From the NCBI GenBank assembly GCA_017428525.1, contig JAFRQQ010000009.1, forward strand, positions 62,001-126,000: a stretch of 64,000 nucleotides of DNA. Reading direction: 5' to 3'. The translations under genes were made by a program, and so were the position numbers. The notes under the pieces were generated by a model, which saw only the letters and a program-made list of their open reading frames with translations, was not told the origin of the DNA and searched no databases. Shown here piece by piece: positions 54,361 through 64,000 of this stretch (positions within the stretch are counted from its first letter, which is position 1; every line of letters starts with the position of its first letter). This DNA comes from Clostridia bacterium. GTDB taxonomy: Bacteria > Bacillota > Clostridia > Oscillospirales > Acutalibacteraceae.

Positions 54361-55974
54361 ATGCTGAAAACAACCTTGCGCCGTCTGTTGTCGGTTCTGC
54401 TGGTCGCGTCGCTCCTGCTTTCCTCTTTGCTGATTTCCGGCTTTGCTATTCCGGACAAAGAGGGCACGGACATCCCGACGGTCTATGTCATGGGCATGGG
54501 CTGCCCGATCATCACGAAGAATCCGGACGGCTCAAAGCACTTTATCTATCCCATCGCGATCGATACCGATGAGATCATGCAGGTCGCGAAAGACAACATC
54601 AACGTCTATCTGCGGGCGGTCGCAACGCAGCAGTGGGATGAATTCTGCGATCTGTTGTGCGAGACCATCATTCCGTATTTTGAGGAATTCAAGCTCTCGC
54701 CCGACGGCGAAGCGCTCGACGGCAGCTATCCCGATTTCCCGATAGATCAGCAGTCCATTCGCAACCGCTGCAAGCTGCTGCCGAACGGGCAGTATCCTAT
54801 TCAGGCGTTTGAATTCCACTATGATTTCCGTCTGGACCCGCTGGCAATCGCCGACCTGCTCGAGCAATACATCCGCGACGTCAAGGCCGTGACCGGCGCG
54901 CAGAAAGTGAATCTGATCGGCCGCTGCCTCGGCTCAAACATCGTTGCCGCCTATCTGCAGAAATACGGCTGCGACGGGCTCGCGCAGGTGCTGTTCACAA
55001 GCAGCGCGCTGCTCGGCGCGCCGCTGTGCTCGAAGGCCTTCTGCGGCGAGTTTTATCTTGACAGCGACGCGATCGAGCGCTATCTCTACGATTCGGATCT
55101 GAGCTCCGTCAATTCGATCAGTGATATTGACGATCTGGACGCGCTCCTGCTTTCATTTATTACAGTATTCAACGATCTCGGCGGGCTGGATCTCGCCTCC
55201 TTCTCCTTTAATCAGGTGCTGCCGAAGATTTATCTCAAAATCTTCCCGCGCATCCTGCAGCAATCCTTCGGCACCTGCCCCGGTTTCTGGAGCATGGTCA
55301 GCGAGGGGGATTATGAAAAGGCGAAGGATACCGTTTTCTACGGCGTCGATCCCGCGGACTATGCCGGTCTGATCGAAAAGATCGATACTTATCATAACGA
55401 TGTGCAGCTGCAGGCGAAACCGCTGCTGAAAGACGTCATTGCCGCCGGCGTGCCCGTGCGCAGCGTTGCCAAATACGGCAGGCAGACCATCCCCGTGACC
55501 GATCATGCGGATGAGCTTTCGGACGGCATTGTGTATGTGCACGATTCCTCCTTCGGCGCGACGACCGCGAAGGTCGACAGCCGGTTCCATTATTTCTACC
55601 TCAACCGCGCGCAGAAGGACGGCCGGCTCAACTATATTTCTGCCGACCGGCAGATCGACGCATCCAGCTGCTGGTTCCCGCATCAGACCTGGTTTATCAA
55701 GGATCTGGCGCACGGCGATTTCCCGGACGGCATTTACAGCCTGATTTTCCGGATTCTCAATGATCCGACGCTGACGATCGACGATCTGGAAGATTACCCG
55801 CAGTTTCTGGTTTATAAAGAAGAAACCGATCAGCTGCTGCCGCTGACTTCCGGCAATCATGACACGACCGGGCGCTGGCGCGTTTCCTTTATCGAAGCGT
55901 TTGCCCAGCTGATGAGCGGCCTGTGGCGGCTGATGGTCGAGTATATCCAGACACGCCTGCACGGCGAAAACTAA
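54361..55974 (+). CDS. Secreted alpha/beta-hydrolase-like protein with Cys at the nucleophile elbow
   Basis: A 537-residue protein with signal peptide (about 1-30). TVYVMGMGCPII opens the fold. The nucleophile elbow reads VNLIGRCLGSNIVAAYLQKY: the GxSxG Ser is Cys (about residue 189), as in PHA synthases (GxCxG) and dienelactone hydrolases. VPVRSVAKYGRQTIPVTD then DSRFHYFYL supply possible acid and His later on. A C-terminal alpha-helical part follows. Lipase, acyltransferase or an inactive binding protein are possible. It lies 21 bases after the GH3 gene. The real activity is unknown. Confidence 0.75.
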   Translation: MLKTTLRRLLSVLLVASLLLSSLLISGFAIPDKEGTDIPTVYVMGMGCPIITKNPDGSKHFIYPIAIDTDEIMQVAKDNINVYLRAVATQQWDEFCDLLCETIIPYFEEFKLSPDGEALDGSYPDFPIDQQSIRNRCKLLPNGQYPIQAFEFHYDFRLDPLAIADLLEQYIRDVKAVTGAQKVNLIGRCLGSNIVAAYLQKYGCDGLAQVLFTSSALLGAPLCSKAFCGEFYLDSDAIERYLYDSDLSSVNSISDIDDLDALLLSFITVFNDLGGLDLASFSFNQVLPKIYLKIFPRILQQSFGTCPGFWSMVSEGDYEKAKDTVFYGVDPADYAGLIEKIDTYHNDVQLQAKPLLKDVIAAGVPVRSVAKYGRQTIPVTDHADELSDGIVYVHDSSFGATTAKVDSRFHYFYLNRAQKDGRLNYISADRQIDASSCWFPHQTWFIKDLAHGDFPDGIYSLIFRILNDPTLTIDDLEDYPQFLVYKEETDQLLPLTSGNHDTTGRWRVSFIEAFAQLMSGLWRLMVEYIQTRLHGEN

Positions 55975-56031
55975 TCTGTATATTTGCGGCTTTCGCCGCT
56001 TGATGAATTTGAAAGAATGGAAGGGATTTCA

Positions 56032-56823
56032 ATGAAAAAACTGCTTGCTGTTTTGCTTGCGGCGTCGATGCTCTTCAGCCTCTCGTCGTTTTTCTTCAGC
56101 GCGCATGCGGCCGGGCTCGACTATCTCCTGCTCGGGGATTCCATCGCGGCCGGCGCGGGCGTGATCAATCCGGACGAAGGCTGCTACGGCAGGATCGTGG
56201 CGGATACGAACGGCTACGGCTACGCGAATGAAGCCGTCAGCGGCGCGCCGAGTTCCGCGCTGCTCTCCCGCCTGCAGCTGAGCAGCGTCCAGGCTGAGGT
56301 CAAAAAGGCCGAAATTATCAGCATTTCCATCGGCGGCAACGATTATCTCGAATCCAACTGGATCGCGCTGCTGCTCTCCGCGATGAGCGAGCAGAAGATG
56401 TTTGACCGCGTGCAGCAGAGCTTCAGCGAGAATTTCGCAAAGATCATCCAGACCGTGCGCTCGCTGAATCCGAATGCAACGATCCTTGTGCAGACGCTCT
56501 ATAATCCCCGCGCTGGCAAGTCCTTTGAAAGCTTTGTGCAGATGGGCGTCAGCCGCCTGAACGCCGTTTACAGATCTTATCTTTCGGCGCATCCCGGCAG
56601 CTACACGATCGTCGACGTCGGCAGCGCGCTGACCGGCCGCTCGGACCTGATCTCCCTTGACAGCATTCATCCGAACGCGCAGGGCAATGTGGAGATCGCG
56701 CGCGTCATTCTGCGCACGCTCAGAGCGCTGGGTCTCGGCAGCAGAACCGAGCCCGTGATCGTCAACCCCGGCATCAGCTCCGACGGCTTCTGGCGCAAGC
56801 TGCTCGCGATGCTCTTTGATTGA
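56032..56823 (+). CDS. Secreted SGNH/GDSL-family hydrolase
   Basis: A 263-residue esterase-like protein. GGAAGGG fixes ATG 56032; the frame is open to 55984. The signal peptide ends near ASAHA-A (residue ~26). Block I is YLLLGDSIAAGAG (Ser37), block III SIGGNDYLES, block V DSIHPNAQGN with the Asp and His of the triad. All catalytic residues are present. It probably removes acyl groups from glycans or lipids outside the cell. A damaged copy follows at 56853. Confidence 0.9.
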   Translation: MKKLLAVLLAASMLFSLSSFFFSAHAAGLDYLLLGDSIAAGAGVINPDEGCYGRIVADTNGYGYANEAVSGAPSSALLSRLQLSSVQAEVKKAEIISISIGGNDYLESNWIALLLSAMSEQKMFDRVQQSFSENFAKIIQTVRSLNPNATILVQTLYNPRAGKSFESFVQMGVSRLNAVYRSYLSAHPGSYTIVDVGSALTGRSDLISLDSIHPNAQGNVEIARVILRTLRALGLGSRTEPVIVNPGISSDGFWRKLLAMLFD

Positions 56824-56852
56824 TTGCTAAGCAATAAAGCAAGGGGAACCGA

Positions 56853-57014
56853 TTAAATACCTGCAAAAAGATCATTTCCGTCATTCTGACCGTGGTGATG
56901 CTCTGCGTTGCCTGCGCCTGTTTTGCGGCAGCCGCGCAGGAGCAAACGGAATACCTGCTGCTCGGTGCTTCCATCGCCTACGGCGCAGGCAATCAACGCA
57001 CTTGCCTGAACTGA
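56853..57014 (+). pseudogene. Truncated SGNH-hydrolase remnant
   Basis: Translating from the TTA at 56853 gives a signal peptide-like run (CKKIISVILTVVMLCVAC) then TEYLLLGASIAYGAGN and a stop at 57012-57014. The segment resembles the first ~50 residues of the gene before it, with GAS instead of the catalytic GDS and no start codon at the position favoured by AAGGGGA (56841-56847). It is best read as a decayed tandem duplicate. Confidence 0.7.
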
Positions 57015-57021
57015 ATAAACG

Positions 57022-57065
57022 CATGACCGGCCTGAAGTGTTCGCTTCGGGCCGGTCATTTTTCTA
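57022..57065 (+). terminator. Terminator between converging units
   Basis: ATGACCGGCC ... GGCCGGTCAT with a small inner stem, then TTTTTCT on the plus strand. The minus strand lacks a good T run, so it serves mainly the plus strand. Confidence 0.82.
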
Positions 57066-57082
57066 TCTGGATTCAATTTGAA

Positions 57083-58759
57083 TCAGAACAAGCCGCTGAT
57101 CTTGCCGTCGTCATCGATTTCAATGCGTTCGGCGTTCGGAGATTTCGGCAAGCCGGGCATGGTCATGATCTCACCCGTGAGCGCCACGAGGAAGCCAGCG
57201 CCGCCGGAAACCTTGATGTTGCGCACCGTGATTTCGAAGCCCTCCGGCGCGCCGAGTTTCGCCGCGTCATCCGAAAAGCTGTACTGCGTTTTCGCAACGC
57301 ACACCGGCAGCTTATCATAGCCGAGGGCATTGAGCTGCTTGATCTGCTTGCGCGCCTGCAGCGTGAAATGCACGCCCGCGCCGCCGTAGATGCGTTTGGT
57401 CAGCGTGTCGATCTTTTCCTCGATCGACTGCTCCAGATCATAGGCAAAGCGGAAATCGCCCTGCTCTTCCTCGCACAGACGCACCACTTCTCTTGCCAGC
57501 GCTTCGCCGCCGCGTCCGCCGTCCGCCCAGACCGTGGAGAGCACGGTATTCACGCCGAGCGCGCGGCATTTGGAAACGATGAAATCGATTTCCGCGTCCG
57601 TGTCGGTCGGGAAGCGGTTGACCGCGACGACACAGGGGAGACGGAAGACATTTTTGATATTGGAAACGTGGCGCAGCAGATTCGGAATGCCGCGCTCGAG
57701 CGCCTCGAGATCCTCCCAGGCCAGCGCGTCCTTCGGCTTGCCGCCGTGCATTTTCAGCGCGCGCACCGTGGCGACGATCACAACGGCGTCCGGCTTCAGA
57801 CCGGCCTGCCGGCATTTGATGTCGAGGAATTTCTCCGCGCCGAGATCCGCGCCGAAACCGGCTTCCGTGATCGCGTAGTCGCCCATTTTCAGCGCCAGAC
57901 GCGTGGCCATCACGGAGTTGCAGCCGTGCGCGATATTCGCGAACGGACCGCCGTGCACAAAAGCTGGCGTACCCTCGAGCGTCTGCACCAGATTCGGCTT
58001 GAGCGCGTCGCGCAGCATGGCCGCCATCGCGCCGACGGCTTTGAGATCGCCGGCCGTGACGGGCTTATCGTCGAATGTATAACCGACGACGATGCGGGAA
58101 AGGCGCTCTTTGAGATCGTGAATCGACGTGGACAGGCAGAAAATCGCCATGATTTCCGAAGCGGCGGTAATGTCGAAGCCGTCCTCACGCGGCACGCCGT
58201 TGAAGCGCCCGCCCAGACCGTCCACGATGAAGCGCAGCTGCCGGTCATTCATATCCATGCAGCGCCGCCAGGTGATCTTATTGATGTCCACGCCCAGCGC
58301 GTTGCCCTGCTGAATGTGGTTGTCAAGCATCGCGGCCAGCAGGTTATTCGCCGCGGAAACCACCTGAAAATCGCCGGTGAAATGCAGGTTGATTTCCTCC
58401 ATCGGCACGACCTGCGCGTGCCCGCCGCCGGCGGCGCCGCCCTTGATGCCGAAGATCGGGCCGAGCGACGGCTCGCGCAGCGCGACCGTGGTGTCTTTGC
58501 CGATGCGGCGCAGACCGTCCGCAAGGCCGATCGTGGTCGTGGTTTTGCCCTCGCCGGCAGGCGTCGGCGTGATGGCGGTGACAAGCACCAGCTTGCCGTT
58601 CTCGCGCGTGGTTTCATTTAGCAGCGCGGGATTGATCTTTGCCTTGTATTTGCCGAACGGCTCCACATATTTTGCGTCCACGTGCGCGCGCGCGGCAATG
58701 TCATAGATCGGTTCAAGCTCACACTGCTGTGCGATTTCAATATCAGACAAGTATTCCAT
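57083..58759 (-). CDS. fhs: Formate-tetrahydrofolate ligase
   Basis: Makes 10-formyl-THF from formate, THF and ATP (EC 6.3.4.3). The 558-residue chain has the P-loop [16 protein letters not shown] near residue 65, [20 protein letters not shown], and [16 protein letters not shown]. It lies 20 bases after the purL stop in the same direction, so one-carbon supply is coupled to the formyl-using PurH step. GGAGG precedes the ATG. Confidence 0.97.
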   Translation of the reverse strand: MEYLSDIEIAQQCELEPIYDIAARAHVDAKYVEPFGKYKAKINPALLNETTRENGKLVLVTAITPTPAGEGKTTTTIGLADGLRRIGKDTTVALREPSLGPIFGIKGGAAGGGHAQVVPMEEINLHFTGDFQVVSAANNLLAAMLDNHIQQGNALGVDINKITWRRCMDMNDRQLRFIVDGLGGRFNGVPREDGFDITAASEIMAIFCLSTSIHDLKERLSRIVVGYTFDDKPVTAGDLKAVGAMAAMLRDALKPNLVQTLEGTPAFVHGGPFANIAHGCNSVMATRLALKMGDYAITEAGFGADLGAEKFLDIKCRQAGLKPDAVVIVATVRALKMHGGKPKDALAWEDLEALERGIPNLLRHVSNIKNVFRLPCVVAVNRFPTDTDAEIDFIVSKCRALGVNTVLSTVWADGGRGGEALAREVVRLCEEEQGDFRFAYDLEQSIEEKIDTLTKRIYGGAGVHFTLQARKQIKQLNALGYDKLPVCVAKTQYSFSDDAAKLGAPEGFEITVRNIKVSGGAGFLVALTGEIMTMPGLPKSPNAERIEIDDDGKISGLF

Positions 58760-58779
58760 GTTTTCCTCCGGGGTGTTCT

Positions 58780-61700
58780 TTATTTAAAATAAGCGACTGC
58801 CGAGGCGAACATCTTGATGTCGTAGTCGCCGGGCACATTCAGATACAGGCCCTTGCCCCAGCGCTCGCTGTGGCCCATTTTGCCGAAGACGCGCCCGTCC
58901 GGGGAAGTGATGCCCTCAACGGCAAACATCGAGCCGTTCGGATTGAAATGCACGTCCGCGGTCGCGTTGCCGTCCAGATCCACATACTGCGTGGCAATCT
59001 GGCCGTTTGCAGCAAGGGACCGGATCAGCGCTTCATCCGCGAGGAAGCGGCCCTCGCCGTGCGAAATCGGCACGTTGTAGATCTCACCGACCTGTGTCTG
59101 CGCGAGCCACGGCGATTTGTTGGAGGCAATGCGCGTGCGCACAATGCGGGACTGGTGGCGCGCGATCGTGTTGAAGGTCAGCGTCGGGCAGGTTTCATCG
59201 GTATCAATGATCTTGCCGTATGGCACCAGACCGAGCTTGATCAGCGCCTGGAAGCCGTTGCAGATGCCGCAGATCAGGCCGTCGCGGCGGTCAAGCAGCT
59301 CCGTGACGCCTGCGCGGATCGCAGCGTTGCGGAAGAACGCGGTGATGAATTTGCCGCTGCCGTCCGGTTCGTCGCCGCCGGAGAAGCCGCCGGGGATAAA
59401 GATCATCTGTGCGTCCTTCAGCGCGTTCGCGAAGGTCTCCACGCTGCGCTGAATGCCGTCGGAGGTCAGGTTGTTGATGACGAGAATTTCCGGCGCTGCG
59501 CCCGCGTCGCGCATGGCCTTGGCGCTGTCAAATTCGCAGTTCGTGCCCGGGAAGGCCGGAATGAGCACCTTCGGCTTCGCCGTTTTCAGCGCAGGGGCGG
59601 GATAGGACGTCGCCTTATATGAGAAGGTCTCCATCGGCGCGTCCGGCGTCGGAATATTGCAGGCATAGACCGATTCGAGCTTGTCTTCATAGCCCTGCAG
59701 CAGCGCTGCCGCCGCAACAGAAGCGTCGCCGAGAGAGATGCGCCCGTCGTCGGTTACGGTGCCGAGCTCAACGCCGACCGCCGTGTCGTCGGTCAGTTCC
59801 ACAAGGAAGCTGCCGAAGGCGTAGCCGAACAGCGTCTGCAGATCGCAGGTATCCGCATAGCGGAAACCGAAGCCGTTGCCGATCGCCATCTTGAACACCG
59901 CCTCCGCGATGCCGCCGGCGCCCGGCGTATAGCAGGCGACTACCTTGCCGCTGTGCAGCAACTGAGCGACAGTGGCAAAATTTTTAAGCAGGGATGCCGT
60001 TTCCGGCAGGCCTTCCGCGGTCAGTTCCGGCTGCAGCAGCGCCACGCGATGACCGGCCTGCTTGAATTCGGGGGAGGCGATGTGCGCGAGCTTTTCGGTC
60101 GTGACCGCAAAGGACACCAGCGTCGGCGGCACGTCGAGGTTTTCAAACGAACCGCTCATGGAATCCTTGCCGCCGATAGAGCAGATTTGCAGCGCCTTCT
60201 GCGCCTCAAACGCGCCCAGGAGCGCGGCGAGCGGCTTGCCCCAGCGTTTGCCGTCGCGGCCGGGGGATTCAAAGTATTCCTGGAAGGTCAGATACACGTC
60301 CTCAAACGTCGCGCCACAGGCAATCAGCTTGGAAACGGATTCGATCACCGCGAGATACGCGCCGTGATACGGGCTCTTTTCCGTGATGAAGGGATTGTAG
60401 CCCCAGGCCATCATCGAGCAGTCGTCCGTATGTTTCTTTTCCACGGAAATCTTCTGCACCATGGCCTGCGCAGGCGTGAGCTGATATTTGCCGCCGAAGG
60501 GCATGAGCACCGTGCCCGCGCCGATCGTGGAGTCAAAGCGCTCTGCCAGACCGCGCTTGGAGCAGATATTCAGATCCTGCACGAGCGCGGTATAATTCTC
60601 TTCAAACCCGCCCGTGACCGTTTTCGCAAAGGGCTGCGGCGCGGCGGGCGTGACCGTGATATGCTTTTCGGCGCCGTTGGAATTGAGGAATTCCCGGCTG
60701 ATATCCACGATCGCTTTGCCGTTCCAATACATGGTCAGGCGTTTTTCCGCCTTGACCTTCGCGACAGGGCAGGCCTGCAGGTTCTCGCTTGCGGCAAGCG
60801 CTAAGAATTGATCGACGTCCTGCGCCGCGACAACGACCGCCATGCGCTCCTGCGATTCGCTGATCGCAAGCTCCGTGCCGTCGAGGCCCTCATACTTTTT
60901 GGGCACCGCGTTCAGATCGATTTCCAATCCGTCCGCAAGCTCACCGATCGCGACGGAAACGCCGCCCGCGCCGAAATCATTGCAGCGCTTGATCATGCGG
61001 CAGGCGTCGCCGTTGCGGAAGAGCCGCTGCAGCTTGCGCTCCTCCGGCGCGTTGCCCTTCTGCACTTCCGCGCCGCAGGTTTCAACGGAATGGGAATCGT
61101 GGGCTTTCGAGGAACCGGTCGCGCCGCCGATGCCGTCTCGGCCGGTGGAGCCGCCGAGCAGGATCACGACGTCGCCGGGCGCGGGCACTTCACGCCGCAC
61201 GTTTTCTGCGGGCGCAGCCGCGATCACGGCGCCGATCTCCATGCGCTTTGCGGCGTAGCCGGGGTGATAGAGCTCATCCACGATGCCGGTGGCAAGGCCG
61301 ATCTGGTTGCCGTAGGAGGAATAACCGGCGGCCGCAGTCGTCACGATCTTGCGCTGCGGAAGTTTGCCGGGAATCGTGTCCTGCACGGGCTTGAGCGGAT
61401 CTGCAGCGCCGGTCACGCGCATCGCGCCGTAAACGTAGGCACGGCCGGAGAGCGGATCGCGGATCGCGCCGCCGATGCAGGTGGCAGCGCCGCCGAAGGG
61501 CTCGATCTCGGTCGGATGGTTGTGCGTTTCATTTTTAAAGAGCAGCAGCCACGGCTCGTCTACGCCGTCGCAGTTGACGGTCATTTTGACGGTGCAGGCA
61601 TTGATTTCCTCTGATTCGTCGAGCTTATCCAGCTTGCCGTGGGCGCGCAGATATTTGACCGCGACGGTCGCAAGATCCATCAGGCAGATCGGCTTCGTGC

Positions 61701-62469
61701 GGCCGAGCTCGGCGCGCACGTCAAGATAATCCTGATACGCTTTCTGGAGAAGCGCATCCTCAAATTTCACCTCGTCGATGATCGTCAGGAAGGTCGTGTG
61801 GCGGCAGTGGTCTGACCAGTAGGTGTCGATCATGCGGATCTCCGTGATGGTCGGGTCACGCTGCTCGCTGCGGAAATACTGCTGGCAGAACGCGATATCG
61901 TCCGTATCCATCGCGAGGCCGTAGTCCTTCACAAAGCGTTCCAGCGCCGTGCGGTCATAATCGATGAATCCGTTCAGCGTTGCGACTTCTGTGGGAATGT
62001 CATAAACAGCTTTCAGCGTTTCGGGCTTTTCAAGCGATGCTTCGCGCGCCTCGACGGGGTTGATGACGTATTTTTTGATTTCCGCAAGCTCTGCGTCCGT
62101 CAGGTCGCCGTAAAGCGCATACACCTTTGCGGATTGCACAAGTGGGCGATCCTGCTGCGAAATGATCTGGATGCATTGCGCGGCGGAATCCGCGCGCTGG
62201 TCAAACTGGCCGGGCAAAAACTCAACGGCGAAGACGGCGGCGTCGCCGAATTCTGGCGCCGCATAGGTGTTGTCCAGCTTCGGCTCGGCAAAGACGGTTT
62301 TGACCGCGTAGTCAAACAGCTCCTGCGAAATGTTTTCGGCGTCATAGCGGTTCAGGATGCGCAGATCCGTCAGCCCCTGAATGCCGAGCAGCGTTTTGCA
62401 GTCGTTCAGCAGGGCGGCCGCTTCGTTGGCAAGCCCCGGCTTTTTTTCAACAAAAATTCGATAAACCAA
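58780..62469 (-). CDS. purL: Phosphoribosylformylglycinamidine synthase, single chain
   Basis: The 1229-residue form that carries synthetase and glutaminase in one chain (EC 6.3.5.3). N-terminal PurS-like part; the ATP sites include [35 protein letters not shown] and [16 protein letters not shown]. The C-terminal glutaminase has [36 protein letters not shown] and the catalytic Cys in [13 protein letters not shown]. Clostridia mostly use this large form. The start is TTG 62469 behind GGAGGG, two bases after the purD stop. Confidence 0.97.
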   Translation of the reverse strand: MVYRIFVEKKPGLANEAAALLNDCKTLLGIQGLTDLRILNRYDAENISQELFDYAVKTVFAEPKLDNTYAAPEFGDAAVFAVEFLPGQFDQRADSAAQCIQIISQQDRPLVQSAKVYALYGDLTDAELAEIKKYVINPVEAREASLEKPETLKAVYDIPTEVATLNGFIDYDRTALERFVKDYGLAMDTDDIAFCQQYFRSEQRDPTITEIRMIDTYWSDHCRHTTFLTIIDEVKFEDALLQKAYQDYLDVRAELGRTKPICLMDLATVAVKYLRAHGKLDKLDESEEINACTVKMTVNCDGVDEPWLLLFKNETHNHPTEIEPFGGAATCIGGAIRDPLSGRAYVYGAMRVTGAADPLKPVQDTIPGKLPQRKIVTTAAAGYSSYGNQIGLATGIVDELYHPGYAAKRMEIGAVIAAAPAENVRREVPAPGDVVILLGGSTGRDGIGGATGSSKAHDSHSVETCGAEVQKGNAPEERKLQRLFRNGDACRMIKRCNDFGAGGVSVAIGELADGLEIDLNAVPKKYEGLDGTELAISESQERMAVVVAAQDVDQFLALAASENLQACPVAKVKAEKRLTMYWNGKAIVDISREFLNSNGAEKHITVTPAAPQPFAKTVTGGFEENYTALVQDLNICSKRGLAERFDSTIGAGTVLMPFGGKYQLTPAQAMVQKISVEKKHTDDCSMMAWGYNPFITEKSPYHGAYLAVIESVSKLIACGATFEDVYLTFQEYFESPGRDGKRWGKPLAALLGAFEAQKALQICSIGGKDSMSGSFENLDVPPTLVSFAVTTEKLAHIASPEFKQAGHRVALLQPELTAEGLPETASLLKNFATVAQLLHSGKVVACYTPGAGGIAEAVFKMAIGNGFGFRYADTCDLQTLFGYAFGSFLVELTDDTAVGVELGTVTDDGRISLGDASVAAAALLQGYEDKLESVYACNIPTPDAPMETFSYKATSYPAPALKTAKPKVLIPAFPGTNCEFDSAKAMRDAGAAPEILVINNLTSDGIQRSVETFANALKDAQMIFIPGGFSGGDEPDGSGKFITAFFRNAAIRAGVTELLDRRDGLICGICNGFQALIKLGLVPYGKIIDTDETCPTLTFNTIARHQSRIVRTRIASNKSPWLAQTQVGEIYNVPISHGEGRFLADEALIRSLAANGQIATQYVDLDGNATADVHFNPNGSMFAVEGITSPDGRVFGKMGHSERWGKGLYLNVPGDYDIKMFASAVAYFK

Positions 62470-62471
62470 AC

Positions 62472-63740
62472 TCAGCCCTCCTTGGCCTTCAGCGCGCGCG
62501 CGCCGATATCGCGCCGATAATAGGCGTTTTCAAAATGAATGCGTTTCGCGATCGCGTATGCTTCCTGCACGGCGTGTTCGAGCGTATCCGCGACTGCCGT
62601 TGCGCCGAGCACGCGGCCGCCGTCGGTCAGAAGCGCGTCGCCGTCCTTTTTCGCGCCGGCGATATAGACCTGGTCCGCAATGTCCGCAGGGATTGTGATC
62701 GGGAAGCCTTTTTGATAAGAAGCGGGATAGCCGTCGGAAGCCAGGATCACGCAGCAGGCGTCGGCGTCCTTGAAGCGGACTTCAGTTTCCGCCAGCGTGC
62801 CGTTCGTGGTCGCCTGCATGATCGTCAGCAGATCGCTTTCGAGCAGCGGAAGGACGACCTGCGTTTCCGGATCGCCGAAGCGGCAGTTGTATTCGATCAC
62901 CTTCGGACCGTCGGGCGTGAGCATCAGTCCGAAATAAAGGCAGCCCTTGAACGTGCGACCCTCGGCGTTCATGGCGTTGATCGTCGGCAGAAAGATCGTT
63001 TCCATGCAGGTTTTCGCAACGGCGTCTGTATAGTAGGGATTCGGCGCAACGGTGCCCATGCCGCCGGTGTTCAGCCCCTGATCGCCGTCTTTCGCGCGCT
63101 TGTGGTCCATGGAAGAGACCATGGGCTTGATCGTTTTGCCGTCCGTAAAGGCAAGCACGGAGACCTCGGGCCCGGTCAGGAATTCCTCGATCACGATCTG
63201 ATCGCCGCTCTTGCCGAATTTTTTATCCAGCATGATGCTGTTGACCGCATCGATCGCTTCCTCCCGCGTTTGCGCAATGACGACGCCTTTGCCGAGCGCC
63301 AGTCCGTCGGCCTTGATCACGGTCGGCAGCGGCGCAGATTCAAGATAGGCAAGCGCCTGCGCGGGATCGTCAAAGACTTCATACTGCGCGGTCGGGATGC
63401 CGTAGCGCTTCATCAGATTCTTTGAAAAGACCTTGCTGCCCTCGATGATTGCGGCATTTGCGCGCGGGCCGAAGCAGGGGATGCCCCGGGCTTCGAGCGC
63501 GTCAACACAGCCGAGCACCAGCGGATCATCCGGCGCAACGACCGCGTAATCCATGCCGTTTTCTACCGCGAATGCGGTGATGGCGTCGATATCGGTCGCT
63601 TTGATAGGCACGCATTCCGCGTCAGCGGCAATGCCGCCGTTGCCGGGCAGGGCGTAAATGCATTCCACCGTCGGGTTTTCTTTCAGTTTCTTAATGATTG
63701 CGTGTTCGCGGCCGCCGCCGCCGACGACTAAAAGCTTCAT
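62472..63740 (-). CDS. purD: Phosphoribosylamine-glycine ligase
   Basis: The GARS enzyme (EC 6.3.4.13), 422 residues, ATP-grasp. KLLVVGGGGREHAIIKKL is the N-domain signature, PTVIKADGLALGKGVV the ATP-grasp loop and FGDPETQVVLPLLESDL the catalytic metal-binding part. GGAGG precedes the ATG. It sits between purH and purL; spacing to purL is two bases. Confidence 0.97.
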   Translation of the reverse strand: MKLLVVGGGGREHAIIKKLKENPTVECIYALPGNGGIAADAECVPIKATDIDAITAFAVENGMDYAVVAPDDPLVLGCVDALEARGIPCFGPRANAAIIEGSKVFSKNLMKRYGIPTAQYEVFDDPAQALAYLESAPLPTVIKADGLALGKGVVIAQTREEAIDAVNSIMLDKKFGKSGDQIVIEEFLTGPEVSVLAFTDGKTIKPMVSSMDHKRAKDGDQGLNTGGMGTVAPNPYYTDAVAKTCMETIFLPTINAMNAEGRTFKGCLYFGLMLTPDGPKVIEYNCRFGDPETQVVLPLLESDLLTIMQATTNGTLAETEVRFKDADACCVILASDGYPASYQKGFPITIPADIADQVYIAGAKKDGDALLTDGGRVLGATAVADTLEHAVQEAYAIAKRIHFENAYYRRDIGARALKAKEG

Positions 63741-63752
63741 TGGTTTTCCTCC

Positions 63753-64000
63753 TTAATGATGGAACAGGCGCATGCCAGTGAATGCCATAGCCATGCCGTA
63801 ATGATCACAGCAGGCGATCACGGCGTCGTCACGGATGGAGCCGCCCGGCTGCGCAATGTAGCTTACGCCGCTGCGGTGCGCGCGTTCGATGTTGTCGAAG
63901 AACGGGAAGAACGCGTCGGAGCCGAGCGCGACGCCCTGCTTGCCGTCCAGATAGCTGCGCATTTCCTCCGCGGTGAAGGGTTCGGGCTTTCTGGTGAAAT
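63753..64000 (-). CDS. purH: Bifunctional AICAR transformylase/IMP cyclohydrolase, C-terminal part (5' end outside window)
   Basis: The frame is open to the right edge and ends at 63753. It reads [20 protein letters not shown], then [20 protein letters not shown] and [18 protein letters not shown], ending [11 protein letters not shown], the conserved C-terminus of PurH. FIDNIERAH-type residues bind AICAR. The stop is 12 bases before purD. PurH uses 10-formyl-THF, which Fhs supplies. Confidence 0.96.
   Translation of the reverse strand, partial: FTRKPEPFTAEEMRSYLDGKQGVALGSDAFFPFFDNIERAHRSGVSYIAQPGGSIRDDAVIACCDHYGMAMAFTGMRLFHH

Noticed and set aside
57002..58621. Long open frame on the plus strand opposite fhs
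   Set aside because: Composition (His/Arg/Ala-rich, no motifs) is typical of an antisense shadow of a GC-rich gene.

Overview
The window looks like a chromosomal segment of a GC-rich, spore-forming member of the Clostridia, probably in the Oscillospirales/Ruminococcaceae neighbourhood. The evidence is a complete eight-gene spoIIIA operon, followed by the order nusB, xseA, xseB, ispA, dxs, tlyA, nadK, argR, recN that is familiar in Clostridia. Ala/Thr/Lys-rich lipoproteins, a GH3-type protein and a single-chain PurL also fit. The family assignment is an inference. No rRNA, CRISPR array, transposase or integrase was seen.

Layout. (1) Bases 1-15900 are a plus-strand cell-surface polysaccharide locus. 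It opens with the tail of an EAL-like protein, a membrane protein with a MotB-like N-terminus and prealbumin/Cna-B-like domains, and a Wzz/BY-kinase-like protein with a degraded P-loop. An aminotransferase, a VanZ-like protein, a priming sugar-phosphate transferase, four glycosyltransferases, a Wzy-like polymerase, a Wzx-like flippase and a Wzt/Wzm ABC exporter follow. The locus ends at a strong bidirectional terminator. (2) Bases 15900-17100 hold a lipoprotein gene with a palindromic site upstream, a tRNA-Lys gene, and an unusual palindromic repeat built around a second copy of the tRNA 3' end. (3) Bases 17100-25100 carry inositol-catabolism genes (iolD, iolE, iolB, a Gfo/Idh dehydrogenase and an SDR), interrupted by a block of likely metal-homeostasis genes (HDC/DCxxC small membrane protein, ZnuA-like lipoprotein, a second lipoprotein, a zinc ribbon protein). 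(4) Bases 25100-32700, minus strand: purB-purA, a DUF1846 protein and a large YfhO-like membrane protein, in three transcription units. (5) Bases 32700-37600: spoIIIAA to spoIIIAH. (6) Bases 37600-50800: a long housekeeping run from nusB to tyrS and two hydrolases. (7) Bases 50800-57000: an M3 oligopeptidase, a GH3-family enzyme, two secreted hydrolases and a decayed SGNH-hydrolase remnant. (8) Bases 57000-64000, minus strand: purH (partial), purD, purL and fhs.

How the parts work together. The polysaccharide locus has enough genes to build, polymerise and export a glycan, and it carries two different export routes. iolE and iolD catalyse consecutive steps of myo-inositol breakdown and IolB the next one; the remaining steps must be encoded elsewhere. 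PurH consumes 10-formyl-THF, which Fhs makes, so the last block couples one-carbon supply to purine synthesis; purA and purB complete the AMP branch. The spoIIIA proteins form the mother-cell channel that keeps the forespore active during engulfment.

The most unusual elements are the MotB-like/Cna-B protein at the head of the glycan locus, the dual export systems, the tRNA-derived palindromic repeat, the metal-homeostasis block and the GH3 protein beside a Cys-type hydrolase. All functions are read from sequence motifs alone; no database search was run.
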